Shown: positions 1-7,749 of the stretch, piece after piece
How the letters are laid out: each line of letters starts with the position of its first letter
How positions within the stretch are numbered: position 1 is the stretch's first letter
Source: T3Sed10-241 sp036796255
Lineage (GTDB): Bacteria > Bacteroidota > Bacteroidia > Flavobacteriales_D > Cryomorphaceae
Reading direction: 5' to 3'
Length of the DNA: 35,146 nt
Assembly: GCA_036796255.1 (NCBI GenBank)
Contig: DAIRDH010000034.1
Coordinates: forward strand, 1 to 35,146
The notes under the pieces: generated by a model
What the model was told of the DNA's origin: nothing
Database searches by the model: none
The model's input: the letters and a program-made list of their open reading frames with translations, nothing else
Program-made: the position numbers and the translations under genes

Positions 1-30
1 AGGTCGTCAGTTCGAGTCTGGCCCCCGCTA
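1..30 (+). tRNA. 3' part of initiator tRNA-Met (fMet), cut by window edge
   Basis: The window opens in the variable loop. The T-arm is stem 6-10/18-22 around the loop TTCGAGT, and the 3' acceptor strand CCCCGCT (23-29) is followed by discriminator A30. From memory, the stretch AGGTCGTC-GTTC-A-TC-GGCCCCCGC is nearly identical to the 3' end of E. coli tRNA-fMet, which supports the isotype; the anticodon lies outside the window. CTA, not CCA, follows the discriminator, so CCA must be added enzymatically, as is common in Bacteroidota. Confidence 0.8.
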
Positions 31-35
31 CTAAG

Positions 36-69
36 AAAAGAGCGAACCGCATGCGGTTCGCTCTTTTTG
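36..69 (+). terminator. Intrinsic terminator of tRNA-fMet
   Basis: A near-perfect 16-bp inverted repeat is centred between 51 and 52 (left arm 36-51, right arm 52-67) and runs into a T tract at 64-68. It begins six bases after the tRNA discriminator, so it most likely ends the tRNA transcript. The GIY-YIG gene that follows at 94 would then need its own promoter or read-through. Confidence 0.8.
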
Positions 70-93
70 TATTAACCAAAACCACCTCAACCC

Positions 94-372
94 ATGCACT
101 ACCTCTACGTCCTCTACTCCCTCAAAGACCACCGCCTTTACAAGGACACATGCACCGATATTGCCGCGCATTTCATCCGGCACAACACAGGAGGCAATAA
201 AAGCACAGCCCATAGGCGGCCATTCGTATTGATTCATGTGGAGGTTTTTGATTCAAAAAAGGAAGCGCTTGGACGCGAAAAGACAAGTAAAACACTGGAA
301 GGCGGTGCAGCATTGAAGGAATTGCTTGTCAAGTATGGGGTTTTAGGTGCTGATGGCAGATTGTCTTGTTAA
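94..372 (+). CDS. GIY-YIG-family protein with degraded catalytic motifs
   Basis: This 92-residue protein has the size and layout of the small free-standing GIY-YIG (UPF0213/COG2827-like) proteins. The first motif is present as YVLYS (residues 4-8). At the second motif the usual Y-I-G reads Y-K-D. The helix arginine that normally precedes the HN pair (pattern R-x-x-x-H-N) is replaced by histidine (H-F-I-R-H-N). The C-terminal part still shows the family EAL-REK pattern. Nuclease activity is therefore doubtful. Such genes often sit directly behind tRNA genes in Bacteroidota, and this one is flanked by tRNA-fMet and a tRNA-fMet-like relic. It may be a decaying mobile or repair-type nuclease, or a protein that kept only nucleic-acid binding. 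Confidence 0.7.
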   Translation: MHYLYVLYSLKDHRLYKDTCTDIAAHFIRHNTGGNKSTAHRRPFVLIHVEVFDSKKEALGREKTSKTLEGGAALKELLVKYGVLGADGRLSC

Positions 373-420
373 TCCGTTTGTGCCAGCAAGACCCCCGCGC
401 AGGGAGCCAGCAAAAATATG

Positions 421-460
421 GCGGGGTGGAGCTTTGGTAGCTCGCCCGTCCCATAAGGGT
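421..460 (+). pseudogene. Degenerate tRNA-fMet-like sequence
   Basis: GCGGGGTGGAGC (421-432) matches the 5' end of bacterial tRNA-fMet, TGGTAGCTCG (435-444) matches its D-arm, and CATAA (452-456) sits where the anticodon loop should be. No normal 5-bp anticodon stem, T-loop or 3' acceptor strand follows, so it cannot fold as a working tRNA. CCCCGC at 393-398 can pair with GCGGGG at 421-426 and resembles a displaced 3' acceptor remnant. I read this as a decayed copy of the tRNA whose 3' end opens the window. Confidence 0.55.
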
Positions 461-662
461 CATCTAAAAAGATGAACGAGGAGGTCGACCGTTTCCTCTA
501 TACCAACAACTAAGGAAATATAGCTCCCGTGTATCAAATTGCAGGCTTTGACTCCAAAAATGCTGAAAACTGGTTCATAAGTTCTATCGGTCAGGCTATT
601 AAATACACTTACGATTTCATTATTCTTGTGAGCAAATCAACCATTCAATACTACTTTCACAA
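461..662. other. Intergenic stretch without a convincing gene
   Basis: A short hairpin, TCATCT/AGATGA, lies at 460-474. After it I see no gene. A GTG-initiated frame from 529 to 729 runs into the next gene and resembles no family I know. A one-mismatch match to the Bacteroidota -7 box (TATTCTTG, 621-628) could serve the gene at 663 but lacks a good -33 partner. Confidence 0.4.
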
Positions 663-1535
663 ATGCACGCCACAACCGAAACCGCCCGCCATAGTATTGA
701 ATATCTTCATGACCATCACGGCGATCTAAATGCACTCGGTAAGTCCTTGCACCGCGAGTATGCCTCAGCAAAGCCATTTCCAAACATAGCTTTGGAGAAT
801 TTTTTTGATCCGATAATTTTGGAAAAGGTGCGTCAGGAATTTCCGGATTTGGCCGCGGAAGACCATGTGCTTCACGACAACCCACGCGAGAGAAAGTATG
901 CGGGAAAAGGGGAGAAATCTTTTGGCCCGGAAACGCGAAGGTTCATGCATTTCCTCAATTCTGAGCCTTTCCTTGAATTCCTGCAATCGCTAACGGGGAT
1001 CAAAGAAAAGCTCCTAGGCGATCCTTACTTTGGAGGTGGAGGGCTGCACGAAATCAAGCGCGGCGGATTGCTCAAAATACACGCCGATTTCAATAAGAAT
1101 CCTTACTCCGGCTTAGACCGACGCATCAATGTATTAGTCTATCTCAATAAAGATTGGAAGGAGGAGTACGGAGGGCATTTCGAGCTGTGGGACAAAGACA
1201 TGAAAGCGTGCGAAAAGAAGATATTACCTGCCTTCAATACCATGGCGATATTTTCAACTACTGACTTCAGCTACCATGGGCACCCCGATCCACTGGCATG
1301 TCCCGAAGACATGAGCCGTAAGTCACTGGCGCTCTACTATTACAGCAATGGCAGGCCAAAGCACGAAATCAACGCGAAGAATGGCGACCACATGACCCTA
1401 TTTCAAGCCCGGAATGGCCATTCAGAAGATTCGGATGCACTCCTGGTATCGGAGCCCGTACCATTCAAATCGAGGATTAAGGATTTTATTCCCCCGATAG
1501 CTCTTAAAGGATTTAGGAAACTGCGCGGTAAGTGA
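663..1535 (+). CDS. 2-oxoglutarate/Fe(II)-dependent oxygenase (prolyl 4-hydroxylase-like)
   Basis: This 290-residue protein of the 2OG-Fe(II) oxygenase superfamily is probably a soluble hydroxylase. The metal-binding triad is visible as H140-x-D142 (in KIHADF) and H205 (in SYHGHP). R219 (in SRKSLALYYY) is placed to bind the 2-oxoglutarate carboxylate. The strand INVLVYLN with YGGHFELW is typical of the family core. There is no signal peptide. Related proteins often modify sugars, peptides or small molecules, but the neighbours give no clue to the substrate. It stands alone, convergent with the permease gene on its right. No clear Shine-Dalgarno sequence precedes the ATG, which is usual in this phylum. 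Confidence 0.8.
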   Translation: MHATTETARHSIEYLHDHHGDLNALGKSLHREYASAKPFPNIALENFFDPIILEKVRQEFPDLAAEDHVLHDNPRERKYAGKGEKSFGPETRRFMHFLNSEPFLEFLQSLTGIKEKLLGDPYFGGGGLHEIKRGGLLKIHADFNKNPYSGLDRRINVLVYLNKDWKEEYGGHFELWDKDMKACEKKILPAFNTMAIFSTTDFSYHGHPDPLACPEDMSRKSLALYYYSNGRPKHEINAKNGDHMTLFQARNGHSEDSDALLVSEPVPFKSRIKDFIPPIALKGFRKLRGK

Positions 1536-1539
1536 GCTG

Positions 1540-1574
1540 AAAAAAGCCAGAGGAGTGACCGCTTAAATCTGGCT
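1540..1574 (-). terminator. Terminator of the minus-strand hflX-rbfA-permease operon
   Basis: A 7-bp stem (1545-1551 with 1568-1574) encloses a 16-nt loop. Read on the minus strand it is followed by a run of six U (complement of A1540-A1545). It starts one base after the permease stop codon, so it closes that operon. Confidence 0.55.
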
Positions 1575-1575
1575 G

Positions 1576-2631
1576 CTAGAGCCGGCCGTACTTGCGGGTG
1601 AAAATCTGCACCGGAATCACTGATGACAAGAGTCCACAAACCACTACAAGGGAAAATATCGCAATCAAATCTCCGAGGCTGGTGGCTACAGGATAAAAAT
1701 CAACGAGGCCACCTTCGAGCCGGATAAGTCCAAAATTCTGCTGTAAATACACGAATAGCAAGCCCAGTCCAAGCCCGAAGGCTGCGCCAACAGAATTAAT
1801 CATGGCGCCTTCGATGAAGAAAATTCTCTTGATCAGAGAATCAGGCGCCCCCATGCCGCTGAGTACTTTAATGTCATCACGTTTCTCATTAATCAGCAAG
1901 GTGAGTGCCGCGATAATGTTGAATGTAGCAATGAGAAGGATGAAGCCCATAATGGCAAATGTNNNNNNNNNNNNNNNNNNNNNNNNNNNNNNNNNNNNNN
2001 NNNNNNNNNNNNNNNNNNNNNNNNNNNNNNNNNNNNNNNNNNNNNNNNNNNNNNNNNNNNNNCGGTTGAAAGCCGTTTCCCTGGAGGCTCCTAGCTTCTT
2101 CCCACGCTGCAGCGCAGAAAGGCGGAGCGGATTAAATGCCTGTTCAAACATGCGCAGGTTCAGGTCGTACTTCACGCCCACACCTATGATGGCAGCCGGC
2201 GCTCCATTCATTTGCAGCAAGGCCTCCCCGTCGAGCATCAAGCTGTCAATGCCCGACTCGGCAACAAAGCGCTGATCCACGCCCTTCATTTTCACAATGC
2301 GCTGATTGCGCTCGTACTCTGCGAGCACAAACTCTTCAATCGCATAGCTTACGAGGCTAACGCCTTCTAAAGCGCCTATCCCAGTCACATCGAGGCTATC
2401 AGTGCCGATTACCTTGTTGTAAACAGGTGTAATGCTGATGTCGGGCTCGAGAAAACGGTAGCGCTCATCGATTAATTGCTCAATACCATTGAACGCTGAA
2501 AGCACCACAACCATGGCCATGGTCACCACAGCGACCACCAGCATGCATATGAGGCTCATAATGGTAATCACCGAGAACGACTTTCGGGATATCAGGTAGC
2601 GCTTGGCAATGAAGAAGCCGAGATTGGCCAC
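1576..2631 (-). CDS. FtsX-like ABC transporter permease (LolC/LolE type), interrupted by an assembly gap
   Basis: The N-terminus (FIAKRYLISRKSFSVI, a long hydrophobic helix at about residues 21-47, then VLSAFNGIEQLI) and the C-terminal membrane block (TFAIMGFILLIATFNIIAALT, then INEKRDDIKVLSGMG) are hallmarks of the LolC/E branch of MacB/FtsX permeases. These extract lipoproteins from the inner membrane together with the LolD ATPase. No LolD gene is adjacent. The 100-N gap removes the end of the periplasmic domain. Family members are about 400 residues or longer, so far more than 34 codons are probably missing, and the shared frame across the gap may be chance. It is the last gene of the operon and starts 3 nt after the rbfA stop codon. 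Confidence 0.85.
   Translation of the reverse strand: MANLGFFIAKRYLISRKSFSVITIMSLICMLVVAVVTMAMVVVLSAFNGIEQLIDERYRFLEPDISITPVYNKVIGTDSLDVTGIGALEGVSLVSYAIEEFVLAEYERNQRIVKMKGVDQRFVAESGIDSLMLDGEALLQMNGAPAAIIGVGVKYDLNLRMFEQAFNPLRLSALQRGKKLGASRETAFNXXXXXXXXXXXXXXXXXXXXXXXXXXXXXXXXXXTFAIMGFILLIATFNIIAALTLLINEKRDDIKVLSGMGAPDSLIKRIFFIEGAMINSVGAAFGLGLGLLFVYLQQNFGLIRLEGGLVDFYPVATSLGDLIAIFSLVVVCGLLSSVIPVQIFTRKYGRL
1963..2062. other. Assembly gap of 100 N
   Basis: Exactly 100 undetermined bases lie inside the LolC/E-type permease gene, the usual placeholder for a scaffold gap of unknown size. Comparison with the family layout suggests that the real missing sequence is longer. Confidence 0.95.
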
Positions 2632-2634
2632 GGG

Positions 2635-2979
2635 CTACTTTTTGAGCAGGTTGTTGATCTCTATCGCGTAGTCGAGGCTGTCGTCGAGGTAGAAAGCCAA
2701 CTCAGGAATGGCGCGTACCTGCTTGCCAATTTTATGGCCCAGCATGCCGCGTATCTGGCTGGACTTGCTGCGCACAAGGTCGAGCAGTTCCTGCTTGTCG
2801 GTGCCGGAATTGGTAAAGAAGCTGATGTACACCTTGGCCAAACCCATATCGGGCGACATGCGCACCACAGTGACCGTGATGAAGGAACCACCGAACAATT
2901 CGCGGGCGTTTTGCTGAAAAATCACAGCGAGATCCTGTTGTATCAATTTGGCTACTTTTTCTTGTCTTACGGATGCCAT
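2635..2979 (-). CDS. rbfA: Ribosome-binding factor A
   Basis: This 114-residue protein has the RbfA fold signature: an N-terminal RQEKVAKLIQQDLAVIF helix, the central TVTVVRMSPDMGLAKVYISF strand pair, and the late LGHKIGKQVRAIPELAFYLDDSLD segment. RbfA binds the 30S subunit and helps 16S rRNA 5'-end maturation. It lies between hflX (12 nt upstream) and the LolC/E-type permease (3 nt downstream). From memory, the rbfA-permease adjacency recurs in Bacteroidota. Length is normal for the family. Confidence 0.95.
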   Translation of the reverse strand: MASVRQEKVAKLIQQDLAVIFQQNARELFGGSFITVTVVRMSPDMGLAKVYISFFTNSGTDKQELLDLVRSKSSQIRGMLGHKIGKQVRAIPELAFYLDDSLDYAIEINNLLKK

Positions 2980-2991
2980 GGCGGGTTCAGT

Positions 2992-4188
2992 TTAGTACAA
3001 AAAGTTATTGTAGGGATAGCGCACTGCATGAATCTGAGAGGCTTCCTTGTAAATCATTTCGCGAAGCTCCTCAATGTTCTCTTTCTTGATCGCCGATACG
3101 AAAACAACATTGTTGGCGCTGAGCTTGGCCATCCAAGATTTCTTGAGCGATTCGAGTTGATCCAGCTCCGTATCGTCGTCCATCTCTTGTGGGTTGAGCG
3201 GCTTGGGCACATAAGCATCGAGCTTATTGAATACCACGATCGTTGGTTTGTCAGCACAATCTATATCCGCGAGGGTCTCGTTGACCGTATTAAAGTGCTC
3301 TTCAAAATTGGGGTGAGAAATGTCGACCACGTGAAGCAAAAGATCCGCTTCACGTACCTCATCGAGGGTGCTTTTGAATGACTCGACCAGCTGGGTAGGC
3401 AGCTTGCGGATGAATCCTACCGTATCGCTGAGCAAAAATGGCAGGTTGTGCAGCACCACTTTGCGCACAGTGGTGTCGAGGGTGGCGAAAAGCTTGTCTT
3501 CTGCGAAAACTTCTGACTTGCTCAGCAGATTCATCAGCGTGCTTTTGCCAGCATTGGTGTATCCCACCAATGCAAGGCGCACCATGGCGCCGCGGTTGCT
3601 GCGCTGGGTATGCATTTGTTTGTCAATCTGCTTGAGTCGCTCCTTGAGCTTGTTAATTTTGTTGCGAATGGCCCTCCGGTCAGTTTCAATCTCGCGCTCA
3701 CCGGCTCCACCCCTCGTGCCTGTACCACCGCGCTGTCGCTCAAGGTGAGTCCACATGCGGGTAAGCCTGGGAAGCAAGTACTCCGACCGGGCCATTTCCA
3801 CCTGCGTCTTGGCCTGGGCACTTTGCGCGCGGTACATGAAAATATCGAGTATCAGCAAGCTGCGGTCGTAGATTTTGCGTTCAAAAATATTCTCAATGTT
3901 GCGCATTTGCGAAGGTGAGAGGTCGTCGTCGAAAATGACCACATCGATGTCGTTTTCGGTAACATAGTCGTGTACCTCCTGCAACTTCCCCTTTCCGAGA
4001 AAAGTGGCTACATCGGGTTTATCCAGCTTTTGGGTGAATACCTTGGCGGTTGAAATACCGGCCGTTTTTGCCAAAAAGGCAAGTTCATCCAAATAGTCTG
4101 CTACGCGCTCGGCCGTCTCATCCCTTGTGATAAGGCCAATAAGTACTGCGCGCTCTTCTTTAACTTCTGTTGTGGTAGATTCTACCAT
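2992..4188 (-). CDS. hflX: Ribosome-associated GTPase HflX
   Basis: This 398-residue GTPase splits stalled or hibernating ribosomes in characterised relatives. The N-terminal HflX domain (about 12-130) is followed by the glycine-rich RGGTGTRGGAGE stretch (152-163), a coiled segment (170-195) and the G domain: G1 GYTNAGKS 209-216, G2 threonine in TLDTT 236-240, G3 DTVG 255-258, G4 NKLD 321-324, G5 SAI 365-367. All nucleotide-binding motifs are intact. It is in an operon with a cytochrome c gene upstream (12-nt gap) and rbfA downstream (12-nt gap), which places two ribosome factors together. The ATG at 4188 gives the standard N-terminus. Confidence 0.96.
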   Translation of the reverse strand: MVESTTTEVKEERAVLIGLITRDETAERVADYLDELAFLAKTAGISTAKVFTQKLDKPDVATFLGKGKLQEVHDYVTENDIDVVIFDDDLSPSQMRNIENIFERKIYDRSLLILDIFMYRAQSAQAKTQVEMARSEYLLPRLTRMWTHLERQRGGTGTRGGAGEREIETDRRAIRNKINKLKERLKQIDKQMHTQRSNRGAMVRLALVGYTNAGKSTLMNLLSKSEVFAEDKLFATLDTTVRKVVLHNLPFLLSDTVGFIRKLPTQLVESFKSTLDEVREADLLLHVVDISHPNFEEHFNTVNETLADIDCADKPTIVVFNKLDAYVPKPLNPQEMDDDTELDQLESLKKSWMAKLSANNVVFVSAIKKENIEELREMIYKEASQIHAVRYPYNNFLY

Positions 4189-4200
4189 ATTGTGTTCTTG

Positions 4201-4515
4201 CTAGTCTAATGTGAGGGTGAACTCTGCTACCCTTTTAATTTCCTCTTTGGAGAGGATGCCGCGGTAGGGCATCATGCTGCCTTTACCATTTGTAATCAAA
4301 GCGATGCGCTCATCCATGCTCAGGGTTGACTCAGGTATCATTTTGGCACCAGCCAAACCCTTGCGACCATCGTTGCCGTGGCATATGGCGCAATGTGTGT
4401 TGTAAATCGCACTGCCCTCCTGTGGCGCTTCACGCTTCTCACCCGCATCGCCATTGCCAGTGGAGCAAGCGGCAAAAAGCAAGGCAAAAAATATGATTGA
4501 TAAGCACTTTCCCAT
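4201..4515 (-). CDS. Cytochrome c class I lipoprotein
   Basis: This is a 104-residue exported mono-heme protein. A signal peptide ending in LFAAC (C17) marks a lipoprotein. The heme-binding motif CAICH is at 42-46. The likely axial methionine is M82, in the GSMMPY segment. The mature domain resembles small c-type cytochromes that carry electrons to terminal oxidases or between periplasmic enzymes. It starts 3 nt after the membrane protein gene upstream and lies 12 nt before hflX, so it is probably cotranscribed with both. The redox partner cannot be read from the sequence; the His-rich membrane protein encoded just upstream is the obvious candidate. Confidence 0.88.
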   Translation of the reverse strand: MGKCLSIIFFALLFAACSTGNGDAGEKREAPQEGSAIYNTHCAICHGNDGRKGLAGAKMIPESTLSMDERIALITNGKGSMMPYRGILSKEEIKRVAEFTLTLD

Positions 4516-4518
4516 TTC

Positions 4519-4971
4519 TTAAAATCCGGGAAACCATGACTTACCCGCACCAACTTCGCGAAATGGCCATGGCACATTGGCGAGTACGATGATAAATGCG
4601 GCGAGGTAATAAATGAACGTGCGTTTGTGTTTTTTCAAATCTTGCTTGAGTTTCTTGGCACTAATCCGCCCTATCGTCACCAAAGCGATCGCGATCAACA
4701 TCGCTACCAAATGCTCAAGGGAATAGAAACGAATCACCTTATTGGCCATTTCACCAATTTGATGGTGCCAGCCTTGTGTAAAGTAAAGCACCAGGCCGAT
4801 TACCAATTGTAGGTGAAAAAATATCAGGGTGAGCAGCGACCACCTGTTGTCATTTGCCGTAAAAGCGCGCTTGCTCGACATGCCGGTTACAGCATTGAAT
4901 AAAGCGATCACAATAGCGATTATGGCAAGCCATCTAAGCAATGAGTGGGCGTGAAGCAGTCCTGTTTCCAT
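4519..4971 (-). CDS. Four-helix membrane protein, cytochrome b-like
   Basis: This 150-residue integral membrane protein begins METGLLHAHSLLRW and has four hydrophobic helices (about 11-31, 44-64, 82-102, 118-135). Histidines sit at helix positions H7, H9, H53, H69-70 and H87, and the family is often annotated as cytochrome b-like in Bacteroidota; heme binding is inferred, not shown. I chose the start at 4971 over an in-frame ATG at 5010 because a good promoter match lies at 4991-5022, so the longer form would begin upstream of the transcript. Its neighbour 3 nt downstream is a cytochrome c lipoprotein, which suggests a redox pair. Confidence 0.65.
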   Translation of the reverse strand: METGLLHAHSLLRWLAIIAIVIALFNAVTGMSSKRAFTANDNRWSLLTLIFFHLQLVIGLVLYFTQGWHHQIGEMANKVIRFYSLEHLVAMLIAIALVTIGRISAKKLKQDLKKHKRTFIYYLAAFIIVLANVPWPFREVGAGKSWFPGF

Positions 4972-4990
4972 TCGGGGTTTAATTTTCCAA

Positions 4991-5022
4991 CAAAGGTAGC
5001 TAAAAGCCAATAGAAAAACAGA
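4991..5022 (-). promoter_or_regulatory. Bacteroidota-type promoter for the cytochrome-hflX-rbfA operon
   Basis: On the minus strand TACCTTTG (complement of 4991-4998) matches the -7 consensus TAnnTTTG exactly. TCTG (complement of 5019-5022) lies 20 nt upstream as a one-mismatch -33 box. Transcription would start near 4985, giving a leader of about 14 nt before the ATG at 4971. Confidence 0.5.
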
Positions 5023-5025
5023 AGG

Positions 5026-6426
5026 TCACACGGGCCATACCGCTACGAATGCGGGAATGGCAAGAAAAATGGCGGCGAGAATAGACAGCGCCAGTACCAG
5101 CTTCCACACCCAGCGCAGCCAAATGCCAAATGGTATATTGCCCACGGCAAGTATGCCCATGGTAACGCCGCTCGTAGGAATGATGAGGTTGAAAATGCCG
5201 TCGCCAAATTGGAATGCGAGTACAGCAGTTTGCCGGGATATGCCGAGCAAATCGGCGAGCGGAACCATGATGGGCATGGTGATAGCCGCCTGACCGGAGC
5301 CCGATGGTACGAAAATATTGATCAGGCCCTGAGTAATGAACATGGCCTGCACGCTGATGGCTTGCGGCAGGTCAGCAACCAGGCCTGACAAGCCATAGAG
5401 AATGGTATCGATGATGTAACCATCTTCGGCCACCACAAGCACGCTGCGGGAAAGGCCGATGATGAGCGCAGCAGTGAGCATATCGCCAGCGCCGGTTTTA
5501 AAAGCTTTGACGGCTTTGCCAGGGCTGAGGCCACCCACCATGGCTGAAATGATGCCCAAACCGATAAACAATGCGGCAATCTCTTCGATGTACCAATCGA
5601 GGGCATTGCTCCCGTACATGAGTAACCCAATAGAGGCTACAAAAAGCAAAACCACAGCGGCATGGCGCTTACCAAAAGTTTCGAAGCCATTTTGGCTTAC
5701 ATCGCTCAGCGACCCATCCTGAGCAAGAGGGCCTAGCGGACTGTGGGCCGGATTGCGCTCAAGCTTGCGAATATAACGCATCACAAATACAATAGCTGCG
5801 ATGGTAAAGATCAACCACACCAGCCACCTGTAAGCTGCGCCACTGCCTATAGGCAATTCGGCTATACCCTGAGCAATACCCAGTGTGAAAGGATTGATGG
5901 CCGCTCCTGCAAATCCTGCCGCAGAGCCCAAAAAAGGAATAGCCACGCCCACCAATGCATCGTAACCCATGGTGCGGGCCAGTGGGATGGTAATGAGGAT
6001 GAACACGAGATTCTCTTCAGACATGCCGAAAGTGCATCCAGCCAGTGAGAAAAGTACCATGAGCAGCGGTACCACCAGCCTGCGCGCTGCCTTGCGCCGA
6101 TTGGCAAATCGGACGATGGCGTGCAAACCCGCATCAATGGCGCCCGTGGCTGTGAGCATAGAAAATGCACCGCCTACAAGCAATACAAAACCAATGATGT
6201 GCGAAGCGGCGGTAAAACCTTTGAGTGGTGCTGTGAGCAAGGCGCCAAAACCCTGGCCATTGCGCTCCATTGGCGTGTAGGTATCTGCTACAACCTTCGT
6301 TTTGCCGTCATCGACTATGCGCTCATAGCTGCCAGCAGGCACCACCCAGGTAAGGGCTGTAAACAGCAGCAATACAATGGTGATAATGAGAAGGGCATCA
6401 GGCGATTTGCGTATCACGGCAGGCAA
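5026..6426 (-). CDS. YfcC-family (DcuC-like) inner-membrane transporter
   Basis: This 466-residue polytopic protein has about 12 hydrophobic segments. Its N-terminus (DALLIITIVLLLFTALTWVVPAGSY) followed by a periplasmic loop, and the repeats GCTFGMSEEN, FLGSAAGFAGAAINPFT and FVPSGSGQAAITMPIMVPL, mark the YfcC/COG1288 family. Some members are annotated as basic amino-acid antiporters; substrates are otherwise poorly known and have also been guessed as C4-dicarboxylates. It is the last gene of the susCD-cyanophycinase operon, 6 nt after the T9SS-type S51 hydrolase gene. That context suggests inner-membrane passage of the product, for example arginine, aspartate or a beta-Asp-Arg dipeptide. No terminator is seen after it. 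Confidence 0.82.
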   Translation of the reverse strand: MPAVIRKSPDALLIITIVLLLFTALTWVVPAGSYERIVDDGKTKVVADTYTPMERNGQGFGALLTAPLKGFTAASHIIGFVLLVGGAFSMLTATGAIDAGLHAIVRFANRRKAARRLVVPLLMVLFSLAGCTFGMSEENLVFILITIPLARTMGYDALVGVAIPFLGSAAGFAGAAINPFTLGIAQGIAELPIGSGAAYRWLVWLIFTIAAIVFVMRYIRKLERNPAHSPLGPLAQDGSLSDVSQNGFETFGKRHAAVVLLFVASIGLLMYGSNALDWYIEEIAALFIGLGIISAMVGGLSPGKAVKAFKTGAGDMLTAALIIGLSRSVLVVAEDGYIIDTILYGLSGLVADLPQAISVQAMFITQGLINIFVPSGSGQAAITMPIMVPLADLLGISRQTAVLAFQFGDGIFNLIIPTSGVTMGILAVGNIPFGIWLRWVWKLVLALSILAAIFLAIPAFVAVWPV

Positions 6427-6432
6427 AGGCGT

Positions 6433-7749
6433 TTATTCGTACTTCACAAAGGAAGCAGAAAATTGCGCATCGCCATTCTGAATGCTCAATTTGTAAATTC
6501 CATTTGCCAAGGAGGCAATGTCGATTGCCGATTCACTGCGCTGTGAATGGCCTTGCAGCAATAGCCTGCCTGTGAGGTCATGCACGTGGTAAAGCCAAGT
6601 GTCCACCTCAGCCTTGATTCTTATTTGATCTCGTGCCGGATTGGGATACACGCTTGCCGCAAAAGTTGGCACAGCACGAACGCTGAGAAAACATGCGGGC
6701 AATGCAGCATCTTCGAGCCGAAACAGTTCGCCGGCCTCCACATACCAGTCTTCCCATGCCCCGCCTTCGCCGGTGGTCCAATCGTTAAGGTCCAAATAAT
6801 TTTGGCCGCTTGGCGTGGCCGTTACGCGGTATACTTTCACAGCTTCCTGATTGCGGTTCCAGGTGAGGGGCTGTCCGGATTCGAGAATCTCAGGTGCAGC
6901 GGGCTGCTCGCAGTTGGACTGCAAAAAGTAAACGTAATCATCGTCAAACTCAGGGAACTCACCGTAAGCGCGCGCCACACCATCTTCATCTATGGTGATG
7001 GCACAGAACTCATTGGATGCCATAGCTCTGGGCTCAACCCCCTGATCATAGCCAAGGCGCGCCAGGAATGCGGTGACTCGTCCGTAGCGAATGCGATCGG
7101 GATCGTTCAGGTGGGTTTCGGTGATTACATTTTCCATAAATGGTGCATCGATAAAATCGTCGTAACCGAATACCATTGCCGGAGCAAATGGTGAATTGAG
7201 GGCATTTTCGGAATTAACTGAGCCAGCCGAAGCCGGGAAATACGCCTGCCCCATGACCGCCATTCCCGCTGATATTCCGCCAAGGGCGCCGCCTTTTACA
7301 TTGATGAGGTCATTGATGGCATCCTGCACGGGCGTGTCCTTCCAATAATTTACGTAAGTAGCCTGATTGCCCCCTGCCATCCATATAGCTTCCGCCTCAT
7401 TGAGCCGCTGAATGACGTAAGGATCTTGCGAAGCTTCAGCACTGTTAAAAACGATCGTTTCCACTGAATTTAAGGTCACGCCCAAATCGCTGTACAAATA
7501 GTCATTGTATCCATCGCTTCCACTCGTTCTAAGCACCAGCACATCGCCGCCATTGGCTTTTTCAATAAACCAGGTCATCGCTTCATCACTCTCGCCGGCT
7601 CCACCCATCAGGCAAAGACCAAAATCGGGCTGCACTTCAAGGTTGTCCTCACTTCCAGTTCTAAAGCTGGTGTAGCTGCTTTGCGCAAATGACGTCAACG
7701 CCGAAATGCCCATCACCATGAACACCGCCAAATTCTTATGCATTATCAT
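6433..7749 (-). CDS. Secreted peptidase S51 (cyanophycinase-like) with T9SS sorting domain
   Basis: This 438-residue exported protein has a signal peptide ending near AFAQ (residue 23), an S51 domain at about 40-265 and a linker domain. A C-terminal T9SS type A sorting domain covers about 365-438 (SVYPNPARDQ, then NGIYKLSI). The catalytic serine is S160 in GGISAGMA; H213 (ETHL) and E247 (SNE) fill the places of the cyanophycinase His and Glu. The cyanophycinase signatures GGDQ, DQHF and GIDE are here GGNQ, ETHL and ASNE. Two of the three arginines of the substrate patch appear kept (RIRYGRV, 219-225), so specificity may differ. It overlaps the upstream cyanophycinase gene by 4 nt (7746-7749), implying translational coupling. 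A second ATG two codons in (7743) could also be the start. Confidence 0.85.
   Translation of the reverse strand: MIMHKNLAVFMVMGISALTSFAQSSYTSFRTGSEDNLEVQPDFGLCLMGGAGESDEAMTWFIEKANGGDVLVLRTSGSDGYNDYLYSDLGVTLNSVETIVFNSAEASQDPYVIQRLNEAEAIWMAGGNQATYVNYWKDTPVQDAINDLINVKGGALGGISAGMAVMGQAYFPASAGSVNSENALNSPFAPAMVFGYDDFIDAPFMENVITETHLNDPDRIRYGRVTAFLARLGYDQGVEPRAMASNEFCAITIDEDGVARAYGEFPEFDDDYVYFLQSNCEQPAAPEILESGQPLTWNRNQEAVKVYRVTATPSGQNYLDLNDWTTGEGGAWEDWYVEAGELFRLEDAALPACFLSVRAVPTFAASVYPNPARDQIRIKAEVDTWLYHVHDLTGRLLLQGHSQRSESAIDIASLANGIYKLSIQNGDAQFSASFVKYE

Noticed and set aside
421..510. A functional second tRNA-fMet
   Set aside because: Only the 5' acceptor strand, D-arm and CAT survive; no proper anticodon stem, T-arm or 3' acceptor strand can be folded.
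529..729. GTG-initiated 66-codon frame before the 2OG oxygenase gene
   Set aside because: It overlaps the real start at 663, has no recognisable motif and a composition typical of noncoding A/T-rich DNA.
2734..3381. 215-codon plus-strand open frame
   Set aside because: It is antisense to rbfA and hflX, both of which have unmistakable family motifs.
4972..5010. Longer N-terminus for the cytochrome b-like protein (ATG at 5010)
   Set aside because: A promoter with an exact -7 box lies at 4991-5022, so this ATG would be upstream of the transcript, and the 13 extra residues do not fit the family start METGLLHAH.
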